Assembly (NCBI GenBank): GCA_012799995.1
Contig: JAAZKE010000096.1
Location: 1 to 64,000 of the forward strand
Direction: 5' to 3'
Length of the DNA: 64,000 bases
DNA from: Chloroflexota bacterium
Lineage (GTDB): Bacteria; Chloroflexota; Anaerolineae; Anaerolineales; Anaerolineaceae
The notes under the pieces are model-generated. The model did not search any database, was not told where the DNA came from, and worked only from the letters and a program-made list of their open reading frames with translations. Below, piece by piece: positions 1 through 7,973 of the stretch (position 1 is the first letter of the stretch; each line of letters starts with the position of its first letter). Made by a program: the position numbers and the translations under genes.

Positions 1-336
1 ACCCGCCTGACAAAATTCGGCGCCTTTGCCAAACTTGACGATGATGTTGAAGGATTAATTCACATTTCTGAAATCAGCGAAAAACGCATCGACCATGCCA
101 AAGAAGTTCTGCATGAAGGTGACAAAGTCACACTGCGTGTGATTAAGGTTGACCCCGATAACCATCGTATCGGTCTTTCGATCCGCCGCGTGGACTCAAT
201 GGCTTACGCAGAATTGGACTGGATGTCCCTTTTGGACAGCGATCTGGCAACGCTCGAATCCTCAAAAGACGAGGAGGAGGAAGAAGTCGAAGCTAAACCG
301 GAAGCAGCTGAAGCAAAAGAGGAAGCGGAAGCATAA
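1..336 (+). CDS. rpsA: 30S ribosomal protein S1, C-terminal end (partial)
   Basis: The frame is open from base 1 and ends at TAA 334-336, so the 5' part of the gene lies outside the window. The visible part is one S1/OB-fold RNA-binding domain: 'FGAF' followed by 'EGLIHISEIS', then a 'V..GD.V...V...D....I.LS.R' close typical of S1 repeats. A Glu/Ala/Lys-rich tail of about 40 residues follows, as seen in many S1 proteins. S1 binds mRNA on the 30S subunit and helps initiation on weakly structured leaders. The acidic tail and the strong terminator directly after the stop favour rpsA over PNPase or another S1-domain protein, but the missing upstream repeats prevent certainty. Confidence 0.8.
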   Translation, partial: TRLTKFGAFAKLDDDVEGLIHISEISEKRIDHAKEVLHEGDKVTLRVIKVDPDNHRIGLSIRRVDSMAYAELDWMSLLDSDLATLESSKDEEEEEVEAKPEAAEAKEEAEA

Positions 337-352
337 CTCCAGCAAAACCAGT

Positions 353-378
353 AAAAGGGCGAGTAACTCGCCCTTTTT
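353..378 (+). terminator. Rho-independent terminator of rpsA
   Basis: An 11-bp perfect stem (AAAAGGGCGAG / CTCGCCCTTTT) with a TAA loop runs straight into a T tract. It begins 17 bp after the S1 stop codon. Confidence 0.9.
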
Positions 379-531
379 ATTTCCTCTAAGGGTTCGTTCG
401 TCTGGGAATAACAGACCATTTTATACCGGTTCTAATCAACCATTGGCATAGCAGTATCCGCTTTCGTATGCAGATCAGTATCTAAATCTGTTACAATCTT
501 GCAGAAACCTTATTCAACGAACGGAGCGCGA

Positions 532-1080
532 GTGCCGGAATCAATCTATTACGTTTTTGGACATTTCAACCAGCCCACTGAGGAAAAATTTAAGGGAATC
601 CGCAATCAATTCAGCGGAAATGTCGTCCCGCTCTTCCCGCATATCACCCTCGGCGGATATGCGCAGCTTCCTTTGAACACTCTGATTAACTGGGTACACA
701 CCTTCGCTAACGCTCAGGCGCCGCTTAAAATCAACTTCAATCATATTGGCTGGGTTTCAGGCGGCTTCTGGTTTATTGCTCCGCGCGTCAGTATGAATTT
801 GCTTGTATTCCACCGCGCATTTCACGCAAACTATGACAGCTGTCTGCGCACAACGGGTTATAACTTCACTCTCTGTTCAGAAAACTGGGTGCCGCATGTC
901 TCAGTTTTCTCACCGGAAGAAAACGCCACCCAAAATGATATTGATATCCTGTTGAAAACTTTTCGCCCTTTCAGCGGTGAGATGACAGCGCTCTCTATTT
1001 ACGAGGAACAATCCAATCAGCCATTGGCACGCTTTGAACTCAACAACCTGGCTGAGGAACGGGAACGTGGCAAAAACTGA
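532..1080 (+). CDS. 2H phosphoesterase / 2'-5' RNA ligase-like protein
   Basis: The two signature motifs of the 2H (LigT/CPDase) superfamily are present: HIT at about residues 37-39 and HVS at 122-124, roughly 85 residues apart in a 182-residue protein. Family members open cyclic phosphodiesters or join 2'-5' RNA ends using the two histidines; the substrate here cannot be told. An upstream TTG at 499 would add 11 residues. I prefer GTG 532, because GGAG at 523-526 sits 5 bases before it and the conserved fold begins immediately ('ESIYYVFGHF'). The 3' end overlaps the start of the next gene, indicating translational coupling with the M19 dipeptidase. Confidence 0.75.
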   Translation: MPESIYYVFGHFNQPTEEKFKGIRNQFSGNVVPLFPHITLGGYAQLPLNTLINWVHTFANAQAPLKINFNHIGWVSGGFWFIAPRVSMNLLVFHRAFHANYDSCLRTTGYNFTLCSENWVPHVSVFSPEENATQNDIDILLKTFRPFSGEMTALSIYEEQSNQPLARFELNNLAEERERGKN

Positions 1081-2164
1081 CTGGATCATTGACGGTCATC
1101 AGGATATCGCGTTCGAGTCATTGGTAAACCGGCGTGATTACACGCTGCCAATCGCGAAAATTCGGGCGCTTGAATCTTCCAGAATCGATAATCAGGCTAC
1201 ATTAAGCTGGGATGCTTACCAAAAAGGGAACATCCGCCTCATTTTCAGCACCATTTTTATAGAACCGCAAAGCCACGGCTGCCCTCCCTTTGCAGCCGGC
1301 ACTCATTACGCTACAAAGCAGCAATTTCATGAGGGTGTTGAACATCAGCTCTCCTTTTATCGTCATTACCAAAATGATTATCCGGATAAATTTCGCCTGA
1401 TTGCAACCCAGGAGCAGTTGGACGAATTTCTGCGGGATAAAGAAGACCATCCGGATGACGGCTTGATTGGACTGGTCCTTTTGCTGGAAGGGTGTGAAGG
1501 GTTGCGCAGTTTTGATGATATCTGCATATACAGCGAAGCTGGTATCCGCATAATCGGTCCTGTTTGGGAAGGCGGACGCTGGTGCGGCGGAACTTTTTCC
1601 GGTACTGCGGATCGCCTGACAGCGGAAGGGCGCACGTTACTGAGACACCTGGCAGCAGCTAAGCAGATTCTGGATATTTCACACATGAATTCGTTGAGCG
1701 CAATGGACAGCCTCGAATCGTATCAGGGAATTGTGATTGCCAGTCATGCCAATTGCCGCGCACTGCTTGCCAACCCACCCAACGAACGACAACTTGATGA
1801 CCTCACGATTAAACGCCTGATTGAAAGGGATGGTGTGATCGGCGTGATCCCGTTCAATGAGTTTCTTGACAGCTCCTGGCAAAGCAGGAATCCCCGGGAA
1901 CAGGTCACGCTCAGAGAGTTATCTAATCACATCGACCACATCTGCCAGCTGGCGGGGGATGCCAACCATGTCGCTATTGGCAGTGATTTGGATGGCGGCT
2001 TTGGATTCCCCAACATTCCGCTTGAAATGAACGATGTCGGAGATTTGCGCTTAATGGAACACATATTGCAGCAAAAGGGGTATCATCAGGATGAGATCAC
2101 AGCTGTCTTTCACGGCAATTGGTTGAGGATATTGAAAAAAGGACTACCTTCATGGAAGAAATAA
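1067..2164 (+). CDS. Membrane dipeptidase-family protein (peptidase M19)
   Basis: The protein opens with 'WIIDGHQDIAFE', the H-x-D metal-binding start of M19 (renal dipeptidase) enzymes. It contains 'LLLEGCEGL', 'ISHMN' and 'SHANCRAL' in the expected order, and ends with 'IGSDLDGGFG'. At about 365 residues it matches the family length. M19 enzymes are binuclear zinc TIM barrels that cleave dipeptides, including ones with a D residue at the C-terminal side. There is no signal peptide, so a cytoplasmic role in peptide turnover is likely. A TTG at 1034 is possible; GTG 1067 is preferred because GAGG at 1054-1057 precedes it and the conserved region starts at residue 5. It overlaps its upstream neighbour by 14 bp and its downstream neighbour by 13 bp. 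Confidence 0.85.
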   Translation: MAKTDWIIDGHQDIAFESLVNRRDYTLPIAKIRALESSRIDNQATLSWDAYQKGNIRLIFSTIFIEPQSHGCPPFAAGTHYATKQQFHEGVEHQLSFYRHYQNDYPDKFRLIATQEQLDEFLRDKEDHPDDGLIGLVLLLEGCEGLRSFDDICIYSEAGIRIIGPVWEGGRWCGGTFSGTADRLTAEGRTLLRHLAAAKQILDISHMNSLSAMDSLESYQGIVIASHANCRALLANPPNERQLDDLTIKRLIERDGVIGVIPFNEFLDSSWQSRNPREQVTLRELSNHIDHICQLAGDANHVAIGSDLDGGFGFPNIPLEMNDVGDLRLMEHILQQKGYHQDEITAVFHGNWLRILKKGLPSWKK

Positions 2165-2610
2165 AACTGGTCATTCCCAAAAACGGCGAGGATAAAACGC
2201 CGATCAAATCCAAAATCCGCAATGGGCTGATCTTAACACTGATCGGCTATCTGTTGCTATTGCTCGGAGCAAAACCTTCGCTGTTCGGGTTGGACCGCAG
2301 CCCGGTGATTGGTTTTGTACAAACCGCGATGATTATTCTTGGTCTGGGTGTTCTTTGCCTGGGAGCCTACATCAGTCTGAAAAAATTCTGGAAACGCCCC
2401 GGACCCACTTTGACGGCAGATTTTGGCACCCGTATTCTGGCAACAGGCTACGTGATCGCAGTTTTTACCGGGATGGCCGATGTGTTTGGCTTTGGTTCGC
2501 ACCCTATCCCGGGTGTACCGTTTTTCGGGCCACTACAGTCCATGGGAGTTGTGATCGGAGAAGCTTTGATCGCGATCGGAATCGTGATGATGGGTTCAGT
2601 GGCTGATTGA
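2152..2610 (+). CDS. Four-helix membrane protein of unknown function
   Basis: I do not recognise a named family. The 152-residue protein has a short charged cytoplasmic-looking N-terminus and then four hydrophobic stretches (about residues 25-45, 54-76, 94-115 and 126-148), so it is an integral membrane protein. ATG 2152 is preferred over TTG 2119, because AGGA lies about 10 bases upstream and the longer form would overlap the dipeptidase by 46 bp. It is the last gene of the overlapping three-gene cluster with the 2H phosphoesterase and the M19 dipeptidase. Confidence 0.6.
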   Translation: MEEIKLVIPKNGEDKTPIKSKIRNGLILTLIGYLLLLLGAKPSLFGLDRSPVIGFVQTAMIILGLGVLCLGAYISLKKFWKRPGPTLTADFGTRILATGYVIAVFTGMADVFGFGSHPIPGVPFFGPLQSMGVVIGEALIAIGIVMMGSVAD

Positions 2611-2631
2611 CAGGCTAAACAGCCCCTGCTG

Positions 2632-3438
2632 TCAACGAAGCAGAGAAATCCGAAGATCCGAAAAACTGACGGTAATCGGCGCCTCACCAGAGGATCGCAC
2701 AGTGACGCCAAATCCGCCCGGCGACAGCATGTTTTCCCTTGTTTCAACAATCAATTTGTCATTCACAAAAGCACGTATCAAATCATCCTGAACCAGGATA
2801 CCAAGACGGTATTTCTGCGGAGCACCGGGACGAACCAGCCCGTTTGATTCCCAGTCAGTGAGCGGCTGCAGTTTGTTTTTTACGCGCGCTTCCACCCGGG
2901 TCTGTCCAAGACAATTGAACCAGATCCGAATGTTGTTTTCGCTGTCTCCCGCTTTAAAAATGACGCCATAGACATCTTCCGGAGTGGAACAAATCGGCAG
3001 GGTAACCTGCATCGTCAGATAATAGTTTTCAAGCCACGGCAAACTGCCGTAGCTTTCCACCGCCCCAACTGTGTTTTGCATTGCCAGTGTCAACTCGCCG
3101 TTGGAAAGAACTGCATTCCCCTGATCAGAACGGAAGGTTTGCCAGTCCTCCGCATCAGCAAACCCATCTTCGACAACGACCTGCCCCAATTCCGGGATCT
3201 GATCCCGGGTGGGAAAAGGCGTGGGTGTATTCAATGGGCGCGGAGTAGAGGTAGCAGGGAACCAGATCACCGTTTCCGTTGCAGTAGCGGATGGCAACGG
3301 AGTAAAAATCGGGATCGTCTCAGTCATGGTTGGCTCAGCGATCGAATAAATGTCAATCCGGCGGCAGCCGTTCACCGTGATCAGGAACAGCAAGCCGATC
3401 AGCACTGCAATCGTCGCTCGAATCTGAATCCGTTTCAT
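2632..3438 (-). CDS. Secreted lipoprotein with a concanavalin-like (LamG/DUF1080-type) domain
   Basis: The N-terminus has a lysine/arginine start, a hydrophobic core and a Cys at about residue 25 in 'TVNGC', which looks like a lipoprotein signal. A Thr/Pro-rich linker of about 50 residues follows ('TPRPLNTPTPFPT'). The C-terminal 180 residues have the alternating pattern of a jelly-roll domain ('DGFADAEDW', 'YLTMQVTL', 'GVIFKAGDSENNIRIWF', 'YRLGILVQDD'). Such domains usually bind or cleave carbohydrate, but no catalytic motif is visible. Its start overlaps the 3' end of mutS2 by 4 bp (ATGA), so it is co-transcribed with that gene. Function unknown beyond surface location. Confidence 0.65.
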   Translation of the reverse strand: MKRIQIRATIAVLIGLLFLITVNGCRRIDIYSIAEPTMTETIPIFTPLPSATATETVIWFPATSTPRPLNTPTPFPTRDQIPELGQVVVEDGFADAEDWQTFRSDQGNAVLSNGELTLAMQNTVGAVESYGSLPWLENYYLTMQVTLPICSTPEDVYGVIFKAGDSENNIRIWFNCLGQTRVEARVKNKLQPLTDWESNGLVRPGAPQKYRLGILVQDDLIRAFVNDKLIVETRENMLSPGGFGVTVRSSGEAPITVSFSDLRISLLR

Positions 3439-5840
3439 TTCAGATGGGCGATGGTAACACCATCACCACCTTCAGCATCTTTTCCGTTTTCAATGTATTT
3501 GACATAAACGGAATCCAACAGGAACTTACGCGTCGCTTGGCGCAGTTTGCCAGTTCCTTTCCCATGAATGATACGCACATACGGCATCCGCGACAGCATG
3601 GCATCATCGAGATAGCGATCCAGCAAGTCTGTCATTTCTTCGGTAGATTTACCGCGTAGATCCAGCTCCAAACCGGGTGATTCATGAAAGATCTGCGTTT
3701 GCCGTTCGGCAGGCGTCACCGTCACAGGTTGTGTTTCCGGTGGGGCGATTTCAACGGATTCACCTTTCCGGATCAGATCACGCAGCGGTAGCCGCATCCG
3801 CAGTGCGCCTAATTGAACTTCGGCTTCATTGCGATCATTGTCGAGGGCTGTAACCACAGCCGGAGAGCCACTGCCGAGCGAACGCACGATTACTTTATCG
3901 CCGATTTTTAACGGGCGATCTTCAAGCTGCCCGGTTTTCTCATGGATTTCTTTGCGCGCTTTGGTTTCGATGGTCCTGGCAGACCGTTCTGACTGTTTCA
4001 AAGCATCTTCCAGCGGCTTCAATTCCTGCAGCGAGAGATGCGCGCCAACATAGGCCTTGCGCAATTTGGACAACTCCTGGCGCAGCTCCTGAATCTCTGC
4101 TTCCGTATCAGCATAGGTTTCCGCCAGTATTTTTTCTTTTTCCAGTTCAAGCGAGGTCAATTTCTCACGCAATTCCCGTTGATCCTTTTCCGCCAGACTG
4201 CGCATCCGGTCTGCATGCGATCGCGCTTTACGGGCGGCATCATGCTGGCGATGGATCTCATCCAACAGCGCTTCAGCCTTCATATCTGCTGGATCAATCT
4301 CTTCTCCGGCATACGTCAGAATTTCATCAGCCAGTCCCAACCGTTTTGCAATCAACAGCGCATTGGACCGTCCCGGCAGCCCAATGCTCAACCGATAGGT
4401 CGGCTGCAGCGAACGCAGGTCAAACTCCATCGATGCATTGATTGCTCCGGGCGTTACATGTGCAAATGTTTTGAGTTCCGGGAAGTGGGTCGCCACGAAA
4501 CACGGGACACGCTTCCTGATCATATAGCGCAGAATTCCCTTGGCAAGCGCAGCCCCTTCCTGCGGATCGGTTCCCGATCCCAACTCATCCAGCAGAACCA
4601 GTGATTTTGCGTTGGCGTCACGCAGAATCCGAATGATGTTGGTCATGTGACCGGAAAAAGTCGAGAGGGACTGCTCCAGCGACTGCTCATCACCAATATC
4701 GGCATAAACATTGCGAAAGATCGATAACTCAGAACCGGAACGTACCGGAATGTGCAGCCCTGATTGCGCCATCAGCACCAGCAGCCCAATCGTTTTGAGC
4801 GTTACCGTTTTCCCACCGGTATTCGGGCCGGTAATCACTACGGCAAATGTGTCTTCATTCAGAACAGCGTCAATCGGAACTACTTTATCCTGCGGGATCA
4901 GCGGATGCCGTGCTTCCTTCAGTTTAATAACTGGATTGCCGGTTTTGCGGTGCCTTTCACTAAGAATAGGTTCAGCAGCTATCATATCATCTGCATACTT
5001 TCCGCACATCAGCGCAAAATCCAGAGCAGCCAGCGCATTGACCGCCCCCTCAATCTGATCAGCATAATCGCCAATAAAATGCGTCAGATCCTGCAGAATA
5101 CGGATCACCTCGTTGCGTTCCTAAAGCTGCAGTTCCTGATAGGCATTGTTGATCTCAACCGTGGCAAGCGGTTCAACGAATAACGTCGCACCTGATGAGG
5201 ACTGGTCATGAATGATCGATTTTAGCTGTCCTTTGTATTCAGCTTTGATCGGAACCACGTAGCGCCCATTGCGCTGCGTTATGATCGCCTCCTGCAGCAT
5301 CGGCTGGTAGCGCGCCTCTTTTAACAGTCTTTCCAGCCGTCCGATCAAGCGGTGGTAGGCAACCTGAGTCTCACGCCGAATTTTCGCGAGTTTCTCTGAA
5401 GCGCTGTCAAGCACATCACCACGATCGTTGATCGTACTGTTGATCCGTTCAATCAAGCCCGCCGGTGGAATCATGTCCTCGGCAATTTCTGCCAGACCGG
5501 GATATTTTTCTGCATGGTGTGTGAGCATCCGCCAGGTGTCACGCGCGATCGAAAGTGTGTAGGAAATTTCGACAAAGGATTTCGCTTCCAGCATGCCTGA
5601 TTTCCGCGCCACTTCCAGATATGGGCGCAGATCAGTACAGCCACCGAGCCGCAGCGTGTCATTGACACTTAAAAGCGCCCGCGCTTCCGTCGTGAGGGAG
5701 AGTCTTTTACGAATCAGGGCAGCGTCAGTTTCAGGTTGCAGTCCATCCGCCAGAATTTCAGAGGCGGAGAAGCTAGCATAGCATCTCAGACGACGAATCA
5801 CCTCTGGAAATTCAAGCATGGAAAGCGATTTTTTATCCAT
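3435..5840 (-). pseudogene. mutS2: MutS2 endonuclease, interrupted by an in-frame TAG
   Basis: The coding frame reads through as one MutS2 of about 800 codons, the normal family length, except for a single TAG at 5121-5123 (codon 240). Residues before it end 'NNAYQELQL' and residues after it begin 'ERNEVIRIL', the expected uninterrupted alpha-helix of the core. Downstream are Walker A 'GPNTGGKT', a 'LLDELGSGTDP' Walker B, a coiled coil and a C-terminal Smr nuclease domain with 'LDLRG' and 'HGKGTG'. MutS2 acts on branched DNA and on collided ribosomes. A GTG at 5106-5108 could in principle start a 557-residue C-terminal product carrying the ATPase and Smr parts. No frame change is needed to restore the gene: one base substitution would do so. 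It lies 18 bp downstream of miaB. Confidence 0.85.
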
Positions 5841-5858
5841 CTTTTCTCACAGCAAAAT

Positions 5859-7193
5859 TCAATTAACCAAGGGATCGGCTGCCAGCGATCCGATCAGTGA
5901 CCAGGGACCGGTCCATTCGATTTTCACCGGCAGCAGCTTTCCGCGCAAATCCAGATCGGATTCTACAAACACCAGATCCATATTCTCAGTTCTTCCCTGC
6001 CAGCGATGTTTCTTTTTCTCTTCAAACAGGACTTCTACCGTCGCCCCGAGCATGGCAGCATGTTTTTCAGTGGCGATCGTCTCCTGCAAAGCTTCAATCG
6101 TTCTAAAACGTTCCCATTTCACTTCATCTGGGACATCATCCGGCATGGTACGTTCGGACAGCGTGCCGGTTCGCGGTGAATAGCGCGCCAGATGCACCAC
6201 ATCCAGGCGCAAATCGCGCAGTTGATTTACGGTATCCTGGAACTGCGCATCCGTCTCCCCAGGGAAGCCGACGATAATATCGGTACCGATTGAAACGCCC
6301 GGAATACGATCACGAATCCGCTCAATCAGTTTACGATATTCAGCATCTGTGTAGCCGCGGCGCATATTTCGCAGCACTTCATCGTTACCAGCCTGTGCAG
6401 GAACTTCAATGTGACGCATCACTTTAGGCAGCTCACGCACAACGTCCAACAGCTCGTCAGTTATCCAGTTGGGATGGCTGGTGAGAAAGCGGATCCGTTT
6501 CAGCCCTTCATTTTTGTCAATTTCGCGCAACAGCCCTGCCAGGGTAGGATACTCTTCCATATCAAGACCGTAACGATCCACAATCTGACCGAGCAGCACC
6601 ACTTCTTTGACATTCTGCTCGGTCAGTGAGTTGATATGCTCAATAATTTCCTGTGGGTCGCGGCTGCGTTCAGCCCCACGTTTATAAGGGATAATGCAAT
6701 AGGCACAGGCATGAGAACAACCATAAACGATCGGAATATTGGCGCTGACTGCCCGTTTGCGCTGGTTTTTGGGCAACACCAGTGTTCCGGATTCCCAACG
6801 AAACCCCTTCGGTGGTTGAAAATCATTGATCGCTTCTGTTGTCTGCTTTTCTATCAGGTAATCAATGATCGGTTTGGCATCAGAAGGGGGTGCAAACACA
6901 TCGACATAGGGAAGTTTTTTTCTGATATCAGCCTGACCGCGAAATCCGACCATGCACCCCATCAAACCCAACACCAGGTTGGGATTCTTTTCTTTCAGCG
7001 GTTTGAGCGAACTCAACCGTCCCAGAGCTTTATCTTCCGCGCTTTGCCGAACCATACAGGTATTGAGGACAATAACGTCCGACTCTTCCACTTTGGCAGA
7101 TTCGCTGTATCCCAGCCGTTCCAAAGCTGAAGCCAGCCGCTGAGAATCGGCGACGTTCATTTGACAACCTTCGGTCCAAATGTGATATTTCAT
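5859..7193 (-). CDS. miaB: tRNA-2-methylthio-N6-dimethylallyladenosine synthase
   Basis: MiaB adds the methylthio group at C2 of i6A37 in tRNAs. The N-terminal UPF0004 domain has its three cluster cysteines in 'EGCQMN', 'LNTCMVR' and 'GLMGCMVG'. The radical-SAM core has the CxxxCxxC motif in 'CSHACAYCIIPYKRG'. The C-terminal 60 residues fit a TRAM domain. The length of 444 residues is normal. It ends 18 bp before mutS2 and starts 18 bp after the methyltransferase gene, all on the same strand. The related RimO and MtaB are less likely, because 'NTCMVRQSAEDK' and the domain spacing match MiaB. Confidence 0.93.
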   Translation of the reverse strand: MKYHIWTEGCQMNVADSQRLASALERLGYSESAKVEESDVIVLNTCMVRQSAEDKALGRLSSLKPLKEKNPNLVLGLMGCMVGFRGQADIRKKLPYVDVFAPPSDAKPIIDYLIEKQTTEAINDFQPPKGFRWESGTLVLPKNQRKRAVSANIPIVYGCSHACAYCIIPYKRGAERSRDPQEIIEHINSLTEQNVKEVVLLGQIVDRYGLDMEEYPTLAGLLREIDKNEGLKRIRFLTSHPNWITDELLDVVRELPKVMRHIEVPAQAGNDEVLRNMRRGYTDAEYRKLIERIRDRIPGVSIGTDIIVGFPGETDAQFQDTVNQLRDLRLDVVHLARYSPRTGTLSERTMPDDVPDEVKWERFRTIEALQETIATEKHAAMLGATVEVLFEEKKKHRWQGRTENMDLVFVESDLDLRGKLLPVKIEWTGPWSLIGSLAADPLVN

Positions 7194-7211
7194 ATTTCTC
7201 TCAAATTTCTA

Positions 7212-7973
7212 TCAGCCCTGGGTATCCGTTTTTTCAATCACCCAAAACTGCGACAATCCAAATATTTTCAAGGGGGTTTTCTCCAGCCACTGCAGTAATG
7301 ATCGAAGCCCTTTTCCGAAACGCGGATATCTGTTGATGATATTGTCATAAGCGCCGAAAATCACGGTATGGTATATGACCCTGACAGGCAATCCGCCAAT
7401 CAATCGCTTCAGATCGCTCGTCGTGTAGACGTTTACATGCGGCGCCAGCCGATCACGGAGTTTCCGCGGAAGATAATTCACAAACAGTTTATTCCCAAAG
7501 AAATAACGGTTTTTCCAGTAGATGCCATGGGTTTCAAACGGGTACCACCGATTCGGCACGAACAGAATCAGCCTGCCGCCCGGCTTGAGCGTCCTGATAA
7601 TTTCCATCATACAGGCGCGGTCATCCTGCACATGCTCAAGAACCTCATGGCTGGTGATCAAGTCAAAGCGCTCAGCAGCAAAAGGCAGGTGTTCGCCGAC
7701 TGCATTCACCACGCCTCCTTTTGCTCTGCCCAGCCGGTTCAATGCCTCGATTCCGCGTTCAAATTCCACTTCCAAACCGACGCTGAATTCTGCATCTGCA
7801 GCCAGCCGTTTCAAATACGATCCAACGCCGCAGCCATTCTCCAGAACAATTCCCCGCTCACGTCCGGCTGCCCATTTTTGAATCATCGTCAGCCTGCGAA
7901 CCTGACCATCGCGCCAAACGTAAGAAGGTTCGCCGCGCAAAGCTGCCTGATCAGAATGTCCTTTTTCGTTCAT
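7212..7973 (-). CDS. Class I SAM-dependent methyltransferase
   Basis: The Rossmann methyltransferase motifs are clear: motif I 'VLENGCGVGSYL', the acidic 'GLEVEFER', then 'FDLITSHEVLEHVQD' and 'LKPGGRLILFVPNRW'. These match the Methyltransf_11/25 type that acts on small molecules or lipids. The substrate cannot be read from the sequence. Its ATG overlaps the stop of the histidine kinase gene by 4 bp, so the two are translationally coupled. The region after the core ('YLPRKLRDRLAPHVNVYTT') resembles methyltransferases from polysaccharide loci, which is only suggestive. Confidence 0.85.
   Translation of the reverse strand: MNEKGHSDQAALRGEPSYVWRDGQVRRLTMIQKWAAGRERGIVLENGCGVGSYLKRLAADAEFSVGLEVEFERGIEALNRLGRAKGGVVNAVGEHLPFAAERFDLITSHEVLEHVQDDRACMMEIIRTLKPGGRLILFVPNRWYPFETHGIYWKNRYFFGNKLFVNYLPRKLRDRLAPHVNVYTTSDLKRLIGGLPVRVIYHTVIFGAYDNIINRYPRFGKGLRSLLQWLEKTPLKIFGLSQFWVIEKTDTQG

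Noticed and set aside
5121-5123. TAG read as a sense codon (recoding)
   Set aside because: Several other genes in the window end on TAG, and there is no sign of pyrrolysine or selenocysteine machinery or context here.
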